This document shows, piece after piece, positions 11,249 through 22,909 of a stretch of DNA of 64,000 nt. The DNA is taken from positions 1,977,832 through 2,041,831 of the forward strand of contig MNCI01000651.1 of NCBI GenBank assembly GCA_015680685.1. The letters are read 5' to 3'. The stretch comes from Gnetum montanum. Lineage: Eukaryota > Streptophyta > Gnetopsida > Gnetales > Gnetaceae. Position 1 is the first letter of the stretch; every line of letters begins with the position of its first letter. A program made the translations under genes and the position numbers. The notes under the pieces are model-generated. The model ran no database searches, was not told where the DNA came from, and was given only the letters and a program-made list of their open reading frames with translations.

Positions 11249-13195
11249 CCCCGCTTGTTATCTCATATCTCCTCTTTTCAACTTAATCATGGGGGAGATG
11301 GCCACCTATGCTAATTAATTAAGGCCCTCAATTCCCTTTTTAAGCTTTTTTTTTTACACATTTTTGTTTTACAACTTTCTTTAACATTTCTTGTTTTTTG
11401 TTTTGCAACATCGTTTATACTCTTTTATTTCTTTATGTGTTTGTTTGTTTATTTATTAGGTTTGTCACCTAATAAGTGCTCCTGATGGTGGTATGAACCG
11501 TATTCTATTGATTGCCAATGTTTGGTTTTTACCTTTGAGTTATAATGTTGATACTAAGGTATAGATCTTTTGATATAACAGGAAATGAGTCCATGTCATC
11601 CATGCATCCATGAATTTCTATGATCTCTCTTTACTTGGAAATGTACAATCCCTTTCTTAATAATAAGAACTATCAACAAATTGGTGACTGGGCATTTCTC
11701 AAACTACGAAAGGACTCAAGGATTGAAAAGGGTGTGACTTCAAGGGGATTTGATGCATTTGTGTTGGCTATTTTCTTGGGTGCTTGAATTTTTTCTTCTT
11801 GGGTTTTTCTTACCATTCTGACATTTCTCCATTATCAAGAAGCTGAGCCAATAAAAATAAAAAATTCTTTGCATAGTGTGGTTCTCACGCAAAAAAAATA
11901 TAGTGAGAATTCAAAGCACACCCCTTAGACAAAATAATCATCTTGGCTACAAGCACTAGTTATGGAACTAAATAAACATGTTCCCTCTAACTATGGCCCT
12001 TTCTCGCTTCTTACTTTCTCCTTTTTCATTTTGTTTGAATGGTGGTGACTTTTTGGCATAAGCATTCTTGTTCCTTCAAGTGGATGGATTGGCCAAGTGT
12101 ATTAATGCGAAGTCACTAGATGTGGATTGTTTGAGGCTAGATTTGGAATGAGATCTACTAATTCACATTAATCATAACTACACAAGGGGCTATACACCAC
12201 CTTGTTCTTGGGACTCCATTCCATTCTCTTCTCCTCATCATTCTTTCTCTATTTTCCACCTCATTGTTGGTTGTATCAATAGTCCATATTTTGGTTGATG
12301 CATTGTTTTCCTTTTGGTAAATTCTTGTGGTTAAGACTTTAACTCGTGCTTCCAAATGACATTTCTAGAGCCTACGAACTCTTTAAATGTGGGACTGCTA
12401 GGGCATTAAAGGCATGAGCCTGCTTTTGGGAGGACCCACTGGCATTTCTATTTGATGCATCAATTAACTTCTTTCCCTTAAACATTACTGCAATCACCAT
12501 TTATTTTGTTCATTTTCCACCTATGAAATCCATTTTATTGGTACTATCATTGTTTATTTTTCTCCATCTTTCTTATTCTTTATATTTTTCCATTCTATCA
12601 CTACCAAAGATTCGCTCTTAGTCATGGGAGTCCTGGTCCAATTTTTTCAATTTTCTCCTAACCCCTACATCTTACACCTTCGGTAGTCACCAATGTTATA
12701 TCTACAGAATCCATATTAGCCATATCACAACTCAGCCAATGGACCTTACACTAAGGCAAGGTATCAATTGCATTGTGATTCATTTACCCTTGCTAAGATA
12801 AGATTGTGTTGTGTGTGTAGATGGCAATCATACACCAATGGATTAGATCTGGAGGGAACACTTGGAATGGATTGGTGCTAGAGCAGTCATGCAAGGAACA
12901 AGATTGATGGCACACTTATGGATGGACAATGAAAGGTGTAATCTTGACATCAGCAGCAAACAGACTTCTTTTTCTTTTCTCTCTCTTCTCTCTTAGCTGT
13001 CTAATAATGTTGGATGTCAAATGTGTATAGTGTTCACCCTTGTTATCATGAACACTAATTTTGTCATGTATTGTAATGATAATCCTTTCACATGTCATCC
13101 CATTCACCATTAGTGTCATTCCAGTCAATAATCCCATACCTTCCCAATATTTTGTAAGGAACTTGAGGACAAGTTTTCATTCAGTCATGGGTGTA
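11249..13195 (+). other. Non-coding 3' internal region of element A
   Basis: No pol domain is visible in about 1.9 kb. Parts align with element B: the GGTGTGACTTCAAGGGG phrase near 11729 and a GGGCATTAAAGG...GAGGACCCACT phrase near 12393-12444, matched at about 31985 and 32658-32700. The AACTTGAGGACAAGTTTTC phrase near 13160 matches the stretch before plant Athila-type 3' LTRs. Confidence 0.65.
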
Positions 13196-13931
13196 TAATG
13201 GGACGCAATATCACGTCCCTCCACAATGTCTATAAATAAGAGGTGGCTTTTCCTTGTTTTTACATCTAGATTTAGACCCTTAGCCAAACTATAGTAGTTT
13301 TACCATTCCAGAGTTAGAATAATTTCCATGTGCCCGTAGTAGGAGTCTTAAAGTGAACGGATCTTTATTCGAGCAAATTGTACCTGAGCACACATTTGTG
13401 TACGACAATAAAGATGAACTTTCTGATAAACCTTGTAGCATGTGGACTAAGCTAAATAGGAATTAATTATTGTTAAATGTTTAAACACTTTCCTAGATCA
13501 TTAATCTCTCAACCCTTGACTCTCCTAGTTAAGTGTACTCAAGACAACTACTTCGAGTAATGAGTAGCGTTTGGTAATCCCTGTAGTGTTGCACTGGTTC
13601 AGGGTATGTGCGACAAGTGGTAATGGATACTGGTGTTAGGAAAATTAGAACTTAGTTAGTGAATAGTTAGTATAAGTTAGTTACTTAGTTCTCTTCACCC
13701 TTTCCCTCTTAGCGTAAAGACATTAAAAGATAAAAAGATATAAAAATCACATACCTCAAACTTACTTAACCATACAACCATGACAATACAAGTAAGTTTG
13801 GGAAGACAGATTAATTAACCTTAAGTGTTCCATTAGGGTGCGTGAGCACTTAGTCCTTGAAGTTCGACCGGATCGCACATGAGACGCTCGTATTCGTATG
13901 GTTGAGTGTAGGGGTACCTTGCCACTCATCA
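13196..13931 (+). repeat. 3' LTR of element A
   Basis: It starts TAATGGGACGC (a decayed TGATGGGAC) and ends CACTCATCA. TATAAATA lies at 13231-13238. Only one decayed GATATC motif (CAATATCACG) remains upstream, against four in the 5' LTR. Confidence 0.82.
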
Positions 13932-14047
13932 GCTGGTAAGGTGAGTAATGGGCATTAGGTAAAGTGAGACAGGAAGATAATTAATCAACCCTTCTAGCCA
14001 AGTATAGGCCTAAATATGATGGCAACGCTAGATTACGTTTAAGGGAT

Positions 14048-14900
14048 TGATGAGTGCAAGGTACCCCTATACCCAACTATACAAATCACAAGCATGTTCC
14101 TGCATGATCTAGATGAATTCTATGATGGGACTAGTTGTGGCATCTAGATTGTTATGCTTTGATTACAGTTTGCTATCTTCCCAGTTGGACTAGTAGTAGC
14201 TTTATCACATATGGTTTAGTTCAAAGTGAAGCATATGATGTTATCTAATCCTACGTTGCTCCTAATGATGATAAAGAGATGAATTAAGTAAGCTACTAAA
14301 TAATAGAAAGTAAAATCTAACTAGCCTACATGCCATGGATGTCTACTCTTAATCATTCGTATACGCCTTGGACTTCGTGAGACTACTTCTAGAATTGCTA
14401 AGCATATGTCACTACATGTGTCAAACAATACACTGCTGGATTACCAAGTATCTACACTTAAACACTCGTGATTAAGATGTACACATTCTGCTTAATGATA
14501 GTAATAGTAAATAGCAATAAATGGAAACATTAACTAAGAAGAATAGAAAATAATTAAACAATTAAATAAATAATTAAAGCAATAATAAATCTAAGTGAAT
14601 GTGGCAATGATGGAAGCAATCTCAATCTTTATTTCCAATCATGTAATGTGTCCAAGTATGCCACACTCAAACAAAGGTGTCATATAATTACAAACATCAT
14701 AGTACAACCATGCATTGGGAAAAGCAAAAATCTAAGAAAGACTATCAAAAATTGATAACTAAAACTATCTTCTCTCTATTGTGTCCCAACCATGCACCCA
14801 AGTGCTATATTTATAGGCTAGCATGGAGGAGACGATATTGGATATCCGACATGGCTTCCTGGCTACCAAATATCAAGGTTGATAGATTCATGACCCATCA
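14048..14900 (-). repeat. Solo LTR of the A/B/D superfamily, reversed
   Basis: It starts TGATGAGTG with GGTACCCCTA close inside, which is the complement of the A and B LTR ends, and closes with CCCATCA. The minus strand carries a TATAAATATA box (14806-14815) preceded by GATATC motifs, as in the full elements. No internal region adjoins either side, so it is a solo LTR. Flanks GGGAT and AGGAA are not a clear target duplication. Confidence 0.75.
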
Positions 14901-15787
14901 AGGAAAGATATTGAAGGAAGAAAACCTTAAGGAACCCTTAAAGCATGACCACTATACTCTCTTATATTTCCAATTTCCATATTATTTAAGTTTATTTTCA
15001 TTTTCTTTTGTATTTTCTCTATCGCATTCATTACGTATCATGTCCAATGTTAAATAGATTTGAGATATGCCATGAGATCACATTCATTACGTATAATGTC
15101 AAATGTTACATAGATTTGAGATATGCCATGAGATCTAAGAACAAAATGTTATAATGAAGAAAGATATGGGTTTGGTGAAACCACAAAAGAGTAAGAAAGA
15201 GAGAGAAGATGGATAGAATAATTCTAGTGGCTTTAAGAGCTTATATGCTACCCCTACATTAGATAATCAATCTTCTTACCTAGGGTATAGGAAATGCCAA
15301 GCTCCTCAAGAGAACAATGAGTCTTGGAATAAAAAACTATATTTTGAAGGATTTTCTCAATATCCTTTAAGACATAGAGGCATAATGTACTATGTTTCTG
15401 GTGGGAATCATTACACTTGAGAATGTTCTTTAAATTGTTAATTTAGGTATGGTAGAAGTAGTTAAGATAAGAATCATAGCTTGAACGCAACTAAGCATGA
15501 TCCTAACGCTTTATTGATGATATACAATAAGGATGACCAAGAGAAAGAGATAGACTTTTAGGTTCTATATAACAAATACAGAAGGGCTTAACCACCCTAG
15601 TGGAAGCAGAAGGATGTGTTGTTTAATCATGGAAACATGTGCTGAGAGTGGAACATGGTCAGCCTAGTATTATCACTTCCTTGTTGGAATGATTCCTCTT
15701 TTAACAAATAAATAAACAAAAAAGAAAAGGAAAGAAAAAACATGTGTGCAAGAGTGTGTGGGGAGATATAAGTAGTGTAGTGATTTC
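14901..15787. other. Unassigned AT-rich stretch, possible gag remnant
   Basis: Plus-strand text at about 15250-15450 reads as broken coding sequence. YYVSGGNHYT followed by EC faintly resembles a zinc knuckle with cysteines lost. No domain was identified. Confidence 0.25.
15025..15136. repeat. Tandem duplication, 56-bp unit
   Basis: CATTCATTACGTAT begins at 15025 and again at 15081. The following text, ending GATATGCCATGAGATC, repeats in register with a few changes, giving almost two units. Confidence 0.85.
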
Positions 15788-16050
15788 AAGTAGGGAGCAC
15801 ATATTCTTGATAGTGACTCTAGCTAGGATGTACATGTTTTTTATTATGCCTTTAAGTAGGAAGCACAAATTTCTATCGTAACCCTAAGTAGGAAGCACAT
15901 GTGCTTAATTGTATCTTTGAGTATTAAGCACAAATTTTTATCGTGACTCCAAGTAGGGAGCACATTTTCTTGAGTGTAACTTCAAGTAGAAAGCATAATT
16001 TTTTGGATTGTAACTTTTAGTTGAAGCACAAGTTTGGGGATGGAAGAATG
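15788..16050. repeat. Diverged minisatellite, about 33-bp unit, 8 units
   Basis: AAGTAGGAAGCAC-like unit starts occur at about 15788, 15821, 15854, 15886, 15919, 15951, 15984 and 16017. The spacing is a regular 32-33 bp although units differ by many substitutions. The unit length equals 11 codons, but stops occur in the frames, so coding is not supported. Confidence 0.8.
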
Positions 16051-16399
16051 AGTACCTCCAAATTTCTACACACTTGTATTACTATAATGTGTAGCAAGAC
16101 GGTTTGCATTTTAGGTGAGTCTTACTCCAAGTTAAAAGGTTCATACCATTTGCATGAAAAATAAAAAGCATTTTCTTCCTTGACTTGGGTTGCATAAGCA
16201 TCTCTAAACCTCAATTGGATGTCAACTTGAGTTTAACATTCATGCTTTATGGTTGATTATCCTAGTCGTTGAACCCTATTGTCCACAATTGTCAAATGGG
16301 CTTTGAGTTGTTCAATACTCTCAATATACGCTTTACTCTTCACATTTGGAAAAGTGCATAAAAAAAAGACTTAAGCTTCAAGGATGTCACTTCTTTCAA

Positions 16400-16900
16400 G
16401 TGGGGGAGAGTGTATGCCTTGTTAGTGGTCTAAAGGATTTGGTTCCTTTCTAGAATGGAAGCCAAAAGGAGTATAGAGATCCTTATGTGTTCTATGCTAT
16501 ATTAAATATCTCACTAAAGAACCACATGGCCTTGGTTCCTTACATACTACATCCTAAGGATATGTAGGCTACTTGAAGAGGCTTTATTTCTTTGGCTTTG
16601 GTCATTGCCCTTATCTACAAAGTGGAGCTTAGGGTTAGATGCATTAGAGTAGGAATGATCTCTTAACTTTCTTAAAGGAATGATGTCTCTTATGTGGTTG
16701 CTTGTACTAACTATGATTGTACATGCATACATGTTTTGTTGGTCCTATCATTTACATGATTACTTAAAGGCACACTCAATACACCCCTAAAGTGGTGCTT
16801 CCCTAGAATTGTACCATCACAAGTATGCACTTCATATAGTCAAATAATTTGGTTTGCATTACCCTACATTTGAAAATTATTATTTGAACATGAAGTTACC
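16400..16900 (+). repeat. Possible polypurine tract and LTR
   Basis: GTGGGGGAGAG at 16400-16410 is immediately followed by TGTATGCC, the arrangement of a polypurine tract and 3' LTR start. No partner LTR was found in the window and the right end is not clear. The call rests on this junction alone. Confidence 0.3.
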
Positions 16901-16953
16901 AAAATAATAATAATAATATATCTTTGGTTTTATTTAAATTCATAAATTGAATT

Positions 16954-17540
16954 TTGTATGTTTTAACACTCCTCAATAATGTTGGGACCACTGAAAATAT
17001 GGCCGCTTTAAGCAGGGGTCTAAGCATCCTTGTAGCCCCAGGAAATTTCCCGCTACTTGTGCGACCGGAAAACGCCACCGTACGGGGGTGCCTATGTTTG
17101 ACATTATTCGCAGTAGCAGCAGAAGCAGAAGAGAAGCACACAGAGGAGGGTAATGGAGAAGCGGAAGAAGCAGCCGCGATTGCACTTTTGCCCCTGCAAT
17201 TCCAACTTCAAATTCAAATTCAAATTCTTCCACTGCAGTTCCGGCTACAGCTGCATTTGCTTCTACAAAGCGGAGCAACGCTAAAAACAGTGCCACCGAG
17301 GAGGAGGAGGAGGAGAAACGGCCACGGAAACCGGCTTTGGATTTGGATTTGGCCATGTTGCTGTCCAAGGATAGGCTACATTTTGGAGCACTTTCCAAAT
17401 ATGGTGCGCATCAAGGGCCCGGCCATGAGACCAAGGATTTGCAATCGCTTTTATATTTTTTTCGTGCATTGGTATTGCAATTCCGTACGACGATTTCATG
17501 CTCCATCTTGAAAGCTCGGCTCCACTCATCGCGTTAGGGT
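16954..17540 (+). CDS. Unidentified GC-rich exon-like region
   Basis: This stretch is markedly richer in G+C and CpG than the surrounding DNA, unlike the decayed repeats. Long open frames exist on both strands. The most protein-like plus-strand frame (17154-17537) has a Ser/Ala/Asn-rich start, six Glu, a basic KRPRKP, then LAMLLSKDRLHFGAL. No in-frame ATG precedes this stretch, so the start may be in another frame or exon. Short repeats (TTCAAA, GAG) may inflate the frames. It may be the first exon or promoter of a plant gene; no family was recognised. Confidence 0.3.
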
Positions 17541-17890
17541 CTGTAATATCTTTTACGCCTCCGGGTTATCTTGTTTTCAATTATGTGTTTTTCAACTCTT
17601 AAAATCTACATTTTCGTTTCATTTGTATCCGTTTTAGGTCCACGTGTCTTCCGAAATTTTGTGGGAAAGAATAACCATAATTGTATTTTTTTCATGCTTT
17701 CGTTTCGCCTTGGAGTTTTAATCTAGTTTGAGTTGTTTGTTTGACATCTCCTTGTTTGTATTTCGTTTTCTCTGCTTTTTTGTTGCTAATTCATCTTCAT
17801 TCCCATAGAATAAAATGTAAGGAGTTGTATAGGGGTCCACGCCTAATGATGGTACGATCATTTTCTTTTCACTTTAGTTGTATCATGCAG

Positions 17891-18074
17891 ATTAGCAATT
17901 CTGAATTTTAAAACTTTGCTGGCGTACGTTATCTATGCCGCGTTCACAGAGCAAGTTGCAGACACTTGCGAGGGGAATGTCATGCAGTATGAGGAAGACC
18001 CAACAAATTTTGAAATTCAGGATGATTTATTGATCATTCAGGATGATTTATTGATCAACAGAGAGAAGCCATGA
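17891..18074 (+). CDS. Possible terminal exon of unknown gene
   Basis: After a splice-acceptor-like TATCATGCAG, an open frame of 60 codons runs to a TGA at 18072. It contains EQVADTCEGNVMQYEEDP and a duplicated IQDDLLI heptad. Its composition is protein-like and unlike the repeats. It lies 350 bp downstream of the GC-rich region and could belong to the same gene. No known family was recognised. Confidence 0.3.
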
Positions 18075-18739
18075 AAAATAGTAGAATTTTATGTTATCGA
18101 TGGTGTTTCAGAAACATTTTGTTCCTTCCTGTTTACTATTTTGTTCCCAAAATAAGAAAGCACAACGAACGGACTATACACAAACGTCTTTCTTTAGGCA
18201 TTAAACGCAACGGGCAAAGGCGCAGAATGAGTCAGAAAGAAAGCAAAACTGATCCAGAGTCAGCTGATCAAACAACGTGGAGGAGGCAAACAGAGAAGGA
18301 AAACACTGTGAAAAAGGCGCAAAAAGGGAAACACAGCAAAATGACTGTAAAGACACACAAAAGGCAAACCAAGCAAAAGCATTCAAAAAGACACAAAGGC
18401 AAACAAAGCAAAAACATTGGAAAGATAGATTAGATGCTAGGCCGTCAAATGACTAATGGCTGCGGATAAATATCACATCCATGATTCTCTAAATTTTGAG
18501 ATTTGCTAAAGTCTATACAGAAAGATGAACTAAACTAACTATTGATATTTAATTATTTATTTTAGTATTTTGGAAAGATGGTTGCTGCAGTCGTAAATCA
18601 TAACAAATTCAGTTTTGCTTCTTCTGATGTATCCTCCTCTGTTAAAGGAACGCAGGATTTATATCTGTCTAAATCTTGCAACAATCGAGGCTGCCAAACT
18701 GCGGCTAGTTTTGTAAAATTTTAAAAATTTAGAGGAAAT

Positions 18740-18971
18740 AATAAAAATAAACTATGCAAAATACTAAATAATAAGAATAGGATTTCACATCTCACTTTAA
18801 ACCAAGGGCCTTAGGGCCTCAGATGAGGTACTTTCACATTAACCTCTAAATCCAATCCAGTTTATACATAATTTATTTTCATCTCTGACATAGAATAAGA
18901 TGGAAATTGCTTAGAAACTACCATAGTGTTGAGGATAGTGAGAAAGGATATTTCTAAATACATCTCTAACA
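18740..18971 (-). repeat. LTR of the DRB-bearing repeat, copy 1
   Basis: It is similar to 58361-58590. The right edge reads CTCTAACA followed by CTCTCCCTTCAAC, so on the minus strand a purine tract GTTGAAGGGAGAG is followed by TGTTAGAG. That is the arrangement of a polypurine tract and 3' LTR. The left edge is vague. Confidence 0.55.
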
Positions 18972-19059
18972 CTCTCCCTTCAACTGTGGTGGTGGTGTTG
19001 ATGCATAGTGGTGGTGTTGATGAATAAATTTTGGTCACACAACAACACATTCAAAACTT

Positions 19060-19262
19060 GTTTAAAGAGAATAGTGCGTAAGGCATCTCTCATATGGATA
19101 CAGAAACTTAAGAATAGTTTCAACAAGAAAGGAAATGTGATATTAAAACAAATAAAATCATATTTAAGAGAATATTGCCTAGGGCATCTCTCATATGGGT
19201 ACGGAAACTTAAGAATAGTCTCAATTGGAAGAGAAATGTGATGTTAGAACAAATAAAATCAG
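19060..19262. repeat. Tandem duplication, 101-bp unit
   Basis: GGCATCTCTCATATGG occurs at 19082 and 19183, with the text around each (ACTTAAGAATAGT...AAACAAATAAAATCA) repeated in register. Confidence 0.8.
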
Positions 19263-20110
19263 ATTAACAATTTTGACACAGAAATTTAAACTAATTGACC
19301 TATTAAAACTAAGACTTGGTATGAAAAGTAAACAAGCAACTCATTGAATAAGCCAAGAATGCAAATTTTAGAAAAGTTGTGAATTTTTTAAAAACTCCAA
19401 ATACAAGTTGAGATCTTTATCTGAAATGTCTATTTTAAACAAATGTTTGGCAAAGTAATGCTCTCTGGTACAGGGACATCGAATAAAAGGCAATCAAGCA
19501 AAAGACTTAGTTCAAAATAGAGCAATGATCTGAAAACAAATGGCTCCAGTACCTGTACTTGGGGAAAGTACACCTCCTCTAACAAGTTTGTGCCTCTAGT
19601 TCTTCCATCTATTCACAGCTATGCCTCTTGTCCTCCTTCTCTGCCTAGACTGGCTCTGCCCATGAAAAAAAGAATCCTGGCTTTTTAAACATGGTTGGAG
19701 ATTTATTGAATTTGACCCTGGTTCTTCCCCTTCCTTACGCTTCCACTTCATACTGTTACACTTCTTGAAACTGCACAAAACCAGAGAAGTAGAAGCAAAA
19801 CCCATGATAGACGAAACATGAAAGATTACGCAATTTTAACTTATATATGCAAATGTGCAACTCTGTCCGTGGGCATCATTACAACAATAGGTTCAACACA
19901 AAAATAATAATAACGTGGACAACTGCAATCTGTAAAATACAGATCCCACGATCAAAGGAAATCTTGTGCCACATCATGACGTGCAGCAGCCCGTAACAAT
20001 AAGTGTTGTAGACACCACCTGACATCACAGAGATTTTCGGCATATGGCTATATCACTAACGCTAGCAGCAATGTATGCAGCGCCATCCAGTGGCAAGAAT
20101 GCAGACTCAC
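19225..20110. repeat. Dispersed repeat block X, copy 1
   Basis: It matches 55742-56640 in the same order and strand, including the ACAGCTATGCCT..TCTCC pyrimidine-rich stretch and the CTTATATATGCAAATGTGC phrase. It probably holds 5' flanking or leader sequence of the DRB-like gene. No coding frame is convincing. Confidence 0.75.
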
Positions 20111-21104
20111 ATTCACGCGTGTTTATTGTTCATTGTTGGTTTTTGCTCTTTTTCTCCTCGTATCTCTGTTGAAAAAAGAAAAAACAAAACAGGGTCATGA
20201 GTCATGGGTCATGAGTCATGGGTCATGATGACGGATGGATGCTTGTTCAACTTTTTTAAAAATCTGTTTGCTTGTAAAGTAACGAAGCCCGCCAGCACAT
20301 GGACAATGGCCATATGCAAGTTCATGCAAGTTCATGGTGCTCTGTTTTTACTTTCCCCTTCATCATCTAGTGGTGATTTTTCAGCCGCTGAAAGGTTTTC
20401 AATCATTGTAAGTGAGATGAGTTACTGGGATATGCCTAGTTTAGTTAAGTTGTGTATTCTTTTAATGCGGTCATCTTCAACGTGGCCCTATGGCGGTACT
20501 CATAGGTAGCCCCTAGGGTGTTACTCACATAGTCGTTGAACAAAAGTATTTGTTATAAATTTGGTTGAAGCTTGAGGCTTAATTTCATTTTTGGAAATAT
20601 TGGATTGAGTAACAAAAGGATTTTATTTTATTGCTGTCTTTTGGTTGTTGCAGAAATTATATGTTTGGCCACATTATGGCTCCTTAGGAAATGGATTCAA
20701 TGCCGTCCATACCTTTGCAAATTTTCTTGCTTCAATTTAATGGTAATAGTGCAATCTTTTGTGCAATTTTTAAGCATTAACAATATTTTGGATTTACATT
20801 GTACTTGTTCTATATTTTACAATGTATTTTTATGATATATGAGATTTAATTTTTTAAAAAAACTAATATATTTAAATTTTCTCTATCACGTCCCCCCCGA
20901 CTACGAACCCGTTCCCACGTTTTCTTAAGGCACACGTATCCAAACACGTTCAGAATCACGAATCCTGGATTCCTCGCTTCCATGAATCGGATTCTTTTGA
21001 GTTGGCGTATACCCTTTGCCAACTCTCGCGCTGGACTTCGTCTGGCAATGATTGTAATAGCCGTCGAGCTTGCAATCTGCTGACACTTGACCATGCAGGC
21101 TGAC
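20111..21104. other. Stretch present only in copy 1
   Basis: It separates repeat blocks X and Y, which adjoin in the second copy, so it is an insertion here or a deletion there. A 14-bp unit GTCATGAGTCATGG is repeated about 2.5 times at 20194-20230. The end (20890-21050) is GC-rich and non-repetitive. No gene was recognised. Confidence 0.4.
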
Positions 21105-21669
21105 TGACCTACCATGATGGCAGAGCCACGAAACTGGAAACTGACAATTAATTCATATTTCCTCCAGCAAGTCCCGTAGCCAGACCATAGCAGCGCATTT
21201 TCCACACGACGTCGGTTGCGGCCAGAACATTACCTGAAATGTCCAATTTGTGAGCACGACAACTCCGCTACTTCGAGGCTAGCCAAGCATGCCTTGCCTG
21301 CCGCTGGAGCAGTACAGGGAAAGTTACAGATTCCCTGGAACTTCGGTTTAGCGTCGGCGAATTTCACTTCTTCCAACCATCGTTGAGCAAGTTACAGGCT
21401 TACTAGAAGGTTTCTAAAACTTTAAAACGTAAAATGATAGAAAATTCTAAAAAGAAAACTAAAATGGCAATTTCCAGTGATAAACATGCACATTACAGAC
21501 CAGCGTTACTGCTTTTATTCCCACTCCTTCATTTCTGCACTTTCCTTGATAAAAGAGGAGAAAGAATGGAGTGGCAACACATGCAATGCCCTAGGAACGA
21601 AACAGGCAGGACTGCGCATGACCAAGCTCGCTTCAGTAACTCACCATTGCCTTTCCCCTAACGCCAATC
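21105..21669. repeat. Dispersed repeat block Y, copy 1
   Basis: It matches 56765-57429 and ends at the ATG of the DRB-like frame in both copies. Shared landmarks are CCAAGCATGCC.TGCC, GCAGTACAGGGAAAG and TTCACTTCTTCC. It lies where the 5' untranslated region of the DRB-like gene would be. Confidence 0.75.
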
Positions 21670-21809
21670 ATGTTTAAAAATCAGTTGCATGAATTGGCAC
21701 AAAAGTGCAGCCTAGACCTACCGTCGTATTACTATAGGCGAGAGAGGTTTCGAATTACAATCCACGCTTCAAGGCGGTGGTGAGCTTCAAGGGGGAATGT
21801 ACTCAAATC

Positions 21810-22108
21810 TGTTAAGTTATGTGGTGACTGATCCAACAGGGGTCAAAACCAGTTAGCAGCAGTGAGCAATAGTTAGCAGTAGTTAGCAGTAGTTAGCAGT
21901 AGTTACTGATTCCAGCAGTTAGTAGTTCTGGTCCAATTTCGTAACGGCCCAAAAATGTTCGTGTAACCATAATTGTATCTAGCAAAAATTATTTAATAAC
22001 AATTCTTATGCATTTCCTGTGGTGTGCTTGCTTAAATGCCACACAAAGCTGTGTGTGTTGCTTGTGTTTTCTTTTTCTTTGGTTCTTTATCTATTCCTAA
22101 ATATAACA
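21810..22108 (+). repeat. Left LTR of copia element
   Basis: It starts TGTTAAGTTATG and ends ATATAACA, two bases before the primer site. It holds an expanded GTTAGCAGTA decamer run (about 21870-21905) that is shorter in the right LTR. Confidence 0.9.
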
Positions 22109-22110
22109 AC

Positions 22111-22122
22111 TGGTATCGGAGC
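22111..22122 (+). other. Copia primer binding site, initiator-Met tRNA
   Basis: TGGTATCGGAGC differs by one base from the common plant copia site TGGTATCAGAGC and sits two bases inside the LTR. Confidence 0.88.
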
Positions 22123-22140
22123 AACGAATCAGTGGGAGCA

Positions 22141-22909
22141 ATGGCAACGGAAAAGTCTAGATCGACAAATTCGATGAAACAGACTTTGAGTTCTGGAAGA
22201 TGATGCAGATTGAAGATTATCTGTATCAAAAGAAGTTGCATAAACCGCTGCTAGGGAAGAAGCCAGATAAAATGGATCAAGAAGATTAGAATCTCTTAGA
22301 TCGCAAGGCACTTGGTTTGATTAGATTGACATTGGTAAGAAACGTCTTATTCAACAGTGTTAATGAGACAACCACTGCAGATTTAATGAAAATGTTGTCA
22401 AGTATGTATGAAAAGCCATTTGCTGCAAACAAGGTATATTTGATGCGTCGGTTGTTCAATTGAAGATGGGTGAAGGTGCATCAATTACAAATCACATCAA
22501 TGAATTCAATACGATAATTAGTCAATTAAATTCAGTGGCGATCATCTTTGAGGACGAAATCCAAGCGTTGATTTTGCTATCATCTTTGCCAGAGAGTTGG
22601 TTTGCAACAGTGACTGCTGTGAGTAGCTCATTAGGTACTTTAAAATTAAAGTTGAATGATATTCAAGACTTGATTCTTAGCGAGGACATTCGTAGAAGGG
22701 AGTCAAGCGAATCCTCAAGGTCTGCTTTGAATACAGAAAGCAGAGGTAAGAACTCACAACATGGTCAAAACCATGGTAATGGTAGATCAAAGTCCAAAGA
22801 CAGAAGAAAATCTAAAAATCACAGGGAAGTTGTTTGCTGGAATTGTGACAAGAAGGGTCACTTTAGAAATCAGTGCAGGGCACCAAAGAAGAAGAAAAAT
22901 CACACTTAA
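22141..22909 (+). pseudogene. Copia gag
   Basis: It contains the gag start (KFDETDFEFWK, LYQKKLHKPL), the polyprotein core INEFNTIISQLNSV and LLSSLPESW, and a canonical CCHC knuckle CWNCDKKGHFRNQC near 22835-22876. Frameshifts lie near 22160 and 22458, and a stop at 22907 separates it from protease. It would package the RNA. Confidence 0.88.

Larger units (their letters stand above)
7241..13931 (+). mobile_element. Element A: gag-protease LTR retrotransposon
   Basis: Two related LTRs (7378-8191 and 13196-13931) flank a region with a tRNA-Asp-like primer site, a long gag and a retroviral-type protease. No RT, RNase H or integrase is visible, so the element would need pol from elsewhere. LTR ends and the primer type place it with the Athila/Tat group. 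The 137 bp left of the 5' LTR (7241-7377) match the internal 3' end at 13054-13195, as in a former tandem array. No target duplication was found. Confidence 0.85.

Noticed and set aside
15788-16050. Regular repeats that could suggest a CRISPR array.
   Set aside because: Adjacent diverged units without unique spacers in plant DNA; a minisatellite. The same applies to 41670-42100, 46986-47153 and 50920-51110.
16973-17398. A 141-codon minus frame opposite the GC-rich region.
   Set aside because: It is composed of Ser, Leu and Glu-Phe runs mirroring GAG and TTCAAA repeats; no domain, and the plus strand is equally open.
20846-21205. A 119-codon minus frame.
   Set aside because: Composition fits chance openness in GC-rich repeat block Y, which in copy 2 is not open in the same frame.
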